Origin: Hellea sp.
GTDB lineage: Bacteria > Pseudomonadota > Alphaproteobacteria > Caulobacterales > Maricaulaceae
Length of the DNA: 9,194 nt
Direction: 5' to 3'
NCBI GenBank assembly: GCA_020628635.1
Contig: JAHDEU010000062.1
Location: forward strand, 1-9,194
Shown piece by piece: positions 6,241 through 9,194 of this stretch. The position numbers and the translations under genes are program-made. The notes beneath the pieces are model-generated. The model made no database searches and was not told where the DNA came from. It was given only the letters and a program-made list of their open reading frames with translations. Numbering within the stretch: the first letter of the stretch is position 1; every line of letters begins with the position of its first letter.

Positions 6241-6906
6241 CTACCGGACCCGTTTCACCTTGAAGCGGCGTTTCTTGCCGTTGAGGCTCATCTTGAAGCC
6301 GCCGAAACCGCTGCGTTCGATGGTGGCGTAGGTGCCTGCGGGTGGGCGGCCTTCGTCGATGCGGGCGTCGGTCGTCGTTGTCTGCTCCCAGACCTGGCCG
6401 TTGCCCATGTAGAAGCGGCGCTTGACCGTGTCGAATGTGGTGACGCGGGCGACGGGCAGGCTGACCTCGTCGTCCTGCACCATGGCGACGGCTTCGGCCT
6501 CGCGTTCCTCTTCGAAGACGCGTCCGAAATTCTCGACCGTGTCTGGCGCCTTGTCGCCAATGCCGACGACGCGGCCCATGCGGCCGAGCAGGCCGGGCTT
6601 CTGGCGGGCGGGCGTGGCGACGGCCGGTGCGGGCGCGGCAATGGCGCTGTTCGTCAAAGGTCGGGTGACAGTCGGGCGCGACACGGTCGCGGGCGCAGAA
6701 AGCTCTTTGGCGGGCTGGCTTGCGCGAACACGCAGCACGGCGTCGAAACAGGCAAGGCGTTCGGCGTCATTGGCGATGGCGGCGCAGGCGTCGAGGCCGT
6801 CGGTCGCTTGCGCGGACGCCGCGCCGGGCAGGGCGAGCGCGGCGGCGGACAGGGTGAGAGCGGCTGCGCGGGCTGCGGCCCGGGTGGTGCAAGGGCGAAC
6901 GGACAT
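6241..6906 (-). CDS. Exported hypothetical protein with N-terminal Cys pair
   Basis: This 221-residue protein is of unknown function and probably periplasmic. Residues 1-32 are a signal peptide: a short Arg-containing n-region, a long Ala/Leu h-region and cleavage after A30-S31-A32. The mature start has LDACAAIANDAERLACFDAVL (two cysteines, C41 and C53). This C-x11-C helix pair ending RLACFD recurs at the N-terminus of many small exported proteobacterial proteins and probably forms a disulfide. An Ala/Pro/Thr-rich linker (66-101) follows. The C-terminal half has GNGQVWEQT (168-176) and GGFKMSLNGKKRRFKVKRV (202-220), a small beta-type module seen in similar exported proteins. The ATG is preceded by a perfect AGGAGGT with a 4-base gap. 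It follows sppA on the same strand after 101 bases, with a stable hairpin just before the RBS. No enzyme motif is seen. Confidence 0.82.
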   Translation of the reverse strand: MSVRPCTTRAAARAAALTLSAAALALPGAASAQATDGLDACAAIANDAERLACFDAVLRVRASQPAKELSAPATVSRPTVTRPLTNSAIAAPAPAVATPARQKPGLLGRMGRVVGIGDKAPDTVENFGRVFEEEREAEAVAMVQDDEVSLPVARVTTFDTVKRRFYMGNGQVWEQTTTTDARIDEGRPPAGTYATIERSGFGGFKMSLNGKKRRFKVKRVR

Positions 6907-6922
6907 GGTGACCTCCTGAAAT

Positions 6923-6947
6923 CCCCACCGCTATGCCAGCGATGGGG
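6923..6947 (-). other. RNA hairpin just upstream of the RBS of the exported-protein gene
   Basis: In the minus-strand transcript, 6947-6938 pairs with 6932-6923 as a 10-bp stem (CCCCATCGCT with AGCGGTGGGG) around the loop GGCAT. One pair is U-G in this orientation but a C-A mismatch on the plus strand, so the fold suits the sppA-to-exported-protein transcript. It ends five bases before AGGAGGT (6911-6917). A second small hairpin, GCGGC/GCCGC around four bases (6953-6966), lies on the sppA side. It could terminate or process the sppA message, or influence ribosome access. Confidence 0.5.
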
Positions 6948-7007
6948 CGGTCGCGGCAAGGGCCGCTCTCAGCGTCCGGCCATGCGCACGCCCGGCGCAG
7001 GCGCGCC

Positions 7008-8855
7008 CTAGCGCAGGGTGGGCAGGTCGGCGCGCAGCTCCTGGCCCTGGCGCACGGCGCGGGCGCGGGCTTCGATCAGCGCGCGGGCTTCGGGCGAGCG
7101 CATCAGGGCGGACAGGGTTTCCAGATCGGATCCCATCTGCGCCGTGCCGGTGAACAGCTCCTCGAACAGCTCTTCCTGCGTCTTGGCGCGCGGGAAGGTC
7201 TTGAGGCGGACCTTGGAGTCAGGCTCGATCTCGGCGAGGCGTTTGGCGGCCGCGACCGCCGTGTCGAACCCGCCGAGCTCGTCCACCAGTCCGCGCTCGA
7301 GAGCTTGAGCACCTGTCCAGACGCGGCCTTCGGCAACGGCGATGACCTGCTCTCGGGTCATGTCGCGGCCCTCCGCGACCACGCCGACGAACTCGTTGTA
7401 GATGTCGTCCATCTCGCTCTGGTATTTCGCGGCCTGGGCTTCGGTGAAGGGCTCGTCGATATTGTAGACGCCCGCATAGTCGCCGCCGACGCGGATGCCT
7501 TCGAGATTGTAGCCCACCTTGGCGAATGTGTCCTCGAACGCGATCTTGCCGCCATACACGCCGATCGAGCCGGTGATGGTCTGGGGCAGGGCGACGATGT
7601 GGTCGGCCTTGGCGGACACATAGTAGCCGCCCGACGCCGCATATTGGCCCATGGACACGACAACTGGTTTTCCGGCGGCCTGCACGCGCTCGGCGGCTGC
7701 CATGATCTGATCCGAGGCGGCCGGGCTGCCGCCGGGCGAGCTGACGCGGAACACGACGGCGACGACGTCCTCGTCCTCCAGAGCGGCGTCGAGGCCGGCG
7801 GCCAGCGTTTCGCCGCCCATGTTCACGGCCGGGCTGAAGATCGAGCCGCCGCCGCTCTGGCCGGGCAGAATGGTGCCCTGTCCGCCGACGACCGCGATGA
7901 CGGGCTCGCCGACATTCACGGCGGGCTTGTAGTCGGTGATCGGCTTGAAGACCGTGTCGTCATCGCCCGTCTTCTTGCGGATGTGCTCGCGCACCTCCTC
8001 CAGATAGCCGAGCTCGTCGATCAGCCCAGCGGCCTGCGCGGCCTCGGCGGAGTGGGGCGCCGCGCTCAGCAGGCCGAGCAGGGTCTGCAGCGGGATGCCG
8101 CGGTCTTCCGCGATGTTGGCCGTGACGCTGTCGAACAGGTCCTGGGTCAGCGACAGGCTGCTCTCGTAATGGGCGTCGGTGAAGCCGTCCTCCGTGTAGC
8201 TGTTCACGGCGGTCTTGTAGTCGCCGTGGCGGATGAATTGCGGCTTGGCGCCGATCTTCTCCATCACGCCGCCGAAGAATTCTGACTGGGAGTAGAGCCC
8301 GGCCGTGGACAGGGTCGTGGACGCCTGCATCCAGATCTCGTCGGATGCGCTGATCGCCTGGAAGGGCACGACGGAGGTGGAGTTGATGCCCTGCGCGTGG
8401 GTGATGACGAACTTGCCGCTCTCCTTGAACTCGATCAGGGCGAGGCGGAGCTCCTCCGCCGTGGCCGGTGCGAGGCCGGCCGACTCACCGCGGATGAACA
8501 CGCCCTTGACGGAGTCGTCCGTGGCCGCGCGGTCCAGCGCGCGCACGATGTGGACGGCCGATTGCGGCGTTTCGCCGAACAGGGTCGGCGGCGTCGGGTG
8601 GTCGATCACGCCCTGGCGCAGATCGATGGAGAGCACGACCGGCTCGCTGGATTGCCCGCCTGCCCCGGCCGCCGCGCCCAGAGCGCCGATCAGCATGAAA
8701 AGCAGGATGATGAAGGCGAACAGCCCGACCACCACGCCCAGCACGGTGATGAAGAACAGCTTGGCGCCGCCCATGGGCTGGCGGCGCAAGGTCATGCCGT
8801 CGCTGGCCGGGAAGGCCGTGCTATTGGATGGGGGAGTCGCCGTGATGTCGGTCAA
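7008..8855 (-). CDS. sppA: Signal peptide peptidase SppA, 67K (long) type
   Basis: This inner-membrane serine protease of the S49 family degrades cleaved signal peptides and other membrane-embedded fragments from the periplasmic side. At 615 residues it has both tandem SppA domains of the long type (E. coli has 618). One membrane anchor lies at about 32-60. The catalytic lysine is K214 in GDYKTAVNSYT in the first domain, and the nucleophile is S408 in QYAASGGYY in the second, in agreement with K209/S409 of E. coli. SSPGGSP (about 364-370) and ITGSIGVYGG (about 425-434) are further S49 signatures. The start is TTG at 8855 with only a weak AGGG upstream. The next in-frame ATG (8795) would still leave the anchor intact, so the N-terminal 20 residues are uncertain. 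The exported-protein gene follows and may be co-transcribed. Confidence 0.96.
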   Translation of the reverse strand: MTDITATPPSNSTAFPASDGMTLRRQPMGGAKLFFITVLGVVVGLFAFIILLFMLIGALGAAAGAGGQSSEPVVLSIDLRQGVIDHPTPPTLFGETPQSAVHIVRALDRAATDDSVKGVFIRGESAGLAPATAEELRLALIEFKESGKFVITHAQGINSTSVVPFQAISASDEIWMQASTTLSTAGLYSQSEFFGGVMEKIGAKPQFIRHGDYKTAVNSYTEDGFTDAHYESSLSLTQDLFDSVTANIAEDRGIPLQTLLGLLSAAPHSAEAAQAAGLIDELGYLEEVREHIRKKTGDDDTVFKPITDYKPAVNVGEPVIAVVGGQGTILPGQSGGGSIFSPAVNMGGETLAAGLDAALEDEDVVAVVFRVSSPGGSPAASDQIMAAAERVQAAGKPVVVSMGQYAASGGYYVSAKADHIVALPQTITGSIGVYGGKIAFEDTFAKVGYNLEGIRVGGDYAGVYNIDEPFTEAQAAKYQSEMDDIYNEFVGVVAEGRDMTREQVIAVAEGRVWTGAQALERGLVDELGGFDTAVAAAKRLAEIEPDSKVRLKTFPRAKTQEELFEELFTGTAQMGSDLETLSALMRSPEARALIEARARAVRQGQELRADLPTLR

Positions 8856-9026
8856 GAGAAAGCCCTGCAGTAGCGGCGCGCACGGGTTGTGAGGCCGTCG
8901 CGCACCTTATTGTTTTTCGATATGTGGCACCGATGGCACAGGCTGTAAAGGGGAGGGAGCGGTCGCGGCGCAGTTGGCGGGGAGACCGCGCGACAAACCC
9001 TCATGCACCGCACTGCACGAAAGGCG
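8856..9026. other. Region upstream of sppA, between sppA and the tRNA-Gln promoter
   Basis: This stretch must hold the sppA promoter, reading leftwards. It has the window's most AT-rich run (about 8907-8924, with a T5 tract) and a short direct repeat, TGGCAC at 8925-8930 and 8934-8939. A minus-strand TTTACA (about 8948-8943) could be a -35, but no well-spaced -10 follows. The single open frame across it (8852-9184, minus) is the antisense of tRNA-Gln at its start and is not credible. Promoter position is unresolved. Confidence 0.4.
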
Positions 9027-9055
9027 TTGCATTCTGCTCCGGGCGCTTTTAATGG
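9027..9055 (+). promoter_or_regulatory. Candidate tRNA-Gln promoter
   Basis: TTGCAT (9027-9032) is followed after 17 bases by TAATGG (9050-9055) and a GC-rich discriminator (CCGTGCTCGC). Transcription would begin near 9062, giving a leader of about 47 bases that RNase P would remove. An alternative -10, TTTAAT (9048-9053), matches TATAAT at five of six bases but leaves a 15-base spacer. The layout repeats that before tRNA-Thr at the other end of the window. Confidence 0.5.
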
Positions 9056-9108
9056 CCGTGCTCGCAAGACGGGTGAGCGGCTCCAACCAAGCCGAACGCT
9101 ATGCGTTT

Positions 9109-9183
9109 TGGGGTGTGGCCTAGTGGTAGGGCAACTGTTTTTGGTACAGTAGATCGCTGGTTCGAATCCAGCCACCCCAGCCA
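9109..9183 (+). tRNA. tRNA-Gln (anticodon TTG), complete with encoded CCA
   Basis: The acceptor strands TGGGGTG (9109-9115) and CACCCCA (9173-9179) pair fully. The D arm is GCCT...GGGC, and the anticodon stem ACTGT/ACAGT encloses TTTTGGT with anticodon TTG (codon CAA). The T arm is GCTGG-TTCGAAT-CCAGC. The discriminator is G and CCA is encoded at 9181-9183. The acceptor beginning with unpaired-type T1 and the G73 discriminator are typical of bacterial tRNA-Gln. The sequence right of it is too short to show a terminator or an integration site. Confidence 0.97.
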
Positions 9184-9194
9184 CCCGTCTGCGT

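Noticed and set aside
6933..8285. A 450-codon plus-strand frame opposite sppA
   Set aside because: Antisense shadow of a gene with the catalytic Lys and Ser in the expected places; its composition is typical of reversed high-GC coding sequence.
8925..8939. TGGCAC repeats considered as a sigma-54 -24/-12 promoter
   Set aside because: Neither copy has TTGC at the required distance, so the -12 element is missing.
9109..9183. tRNA-Gln and tRNA-Thr considered as integration sites of a mobile element spanning the window
   Set aside because: The two tRNAs share no direct repeat that would make att sites, there is no integrase, and the genes between are core functions.
8852..9184. A 110-codon minus-strand frame beginning MAGVAGFEPAIYCTKN, ending at the sppA start
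   Set aside because: Its first part is the exact antisense of tRNA-Gln; such GFEPA-type frames are a well-known annotation artefact. The rest is Arg/Pro-rich with no family resemblance.

Overview
The window looks like ordinary chromosomal core genome from a GC-rich alphaproteobacterium, most likely of the Caulobacterales/Maricaulales/Hyphomonadales type. The reasons are the roughly 65% GC sequence, a zinc-knuckle MetRS with KFSTS in place of KMSKS (as I remember for Caulobacter MetRS), an adjacent hpf-ptsN pair, a GCTA-type -10 element, and a palindrome built on CCCCGGA-CTTGA-TCCGGGG, a repeat type common in alphaproteobacteria. I see no transposase, integrase, phage gene, CRISPR array, toxin-antitoxin pair or defence system.

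Layout. The window is bounded by two tRNA genes: a truncated tRNA-Thr(TGT) on the minus strand at 1-54 and a complete tRNA-Gln(TTG) on the plus strand at 9109-9183. Next to tRNA-Thr is a small minus-strand gene (DUF6958-like, 88-429). A divergent gap with two competing hairpins separates it from a plus-strand run: a CPBP intramembrane protease (623-1417), methionyl-tRNA synthetase metG (1456-3207) and a DUF805 membrane protein (3204-3689), the last overlapping metG by ATGA. A TspO/MBR-related multi-pass membrane protein (3686-4489, minus) converges on the DUF805 gene and their stop codons overlap. Then come hpf (long-form ribosome hibernation factor, 4620-5189) and ptsN (EIIA-Ntr, 5387-5866), both plus. 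A 374-base convergent gap with no gene holds the REP-like palindrome. A minus-strand pair fills the right side: sppA (7008-8855), then a small exported protein gene (6241-6906).

How the genes relate. The theme is translation and envelope upkeep: charging of Met-tRNA, two tRNAs, ribosome dormancy (Hpf), nitrogen-PTS signalling (PtsN), and membrane or periplasmic proteolysis (SppA, CPBP). hpf and ptsN are neighbours in many proteobacteria, usually downstream of lptB-rpoN. Here the gene before hpf is unrelated and faces away, so hpf must have its own promoter.

The best observations are regulatory: the same promoter design (TTGCAT-N17-TAATGS) before both tRNA genes, a probable leaderless start for metG, and strand-specific hairpins just before the RBS of the exported-protein gene and between hpf and ptsN. 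I did not find a convincing novel multi-gene system.
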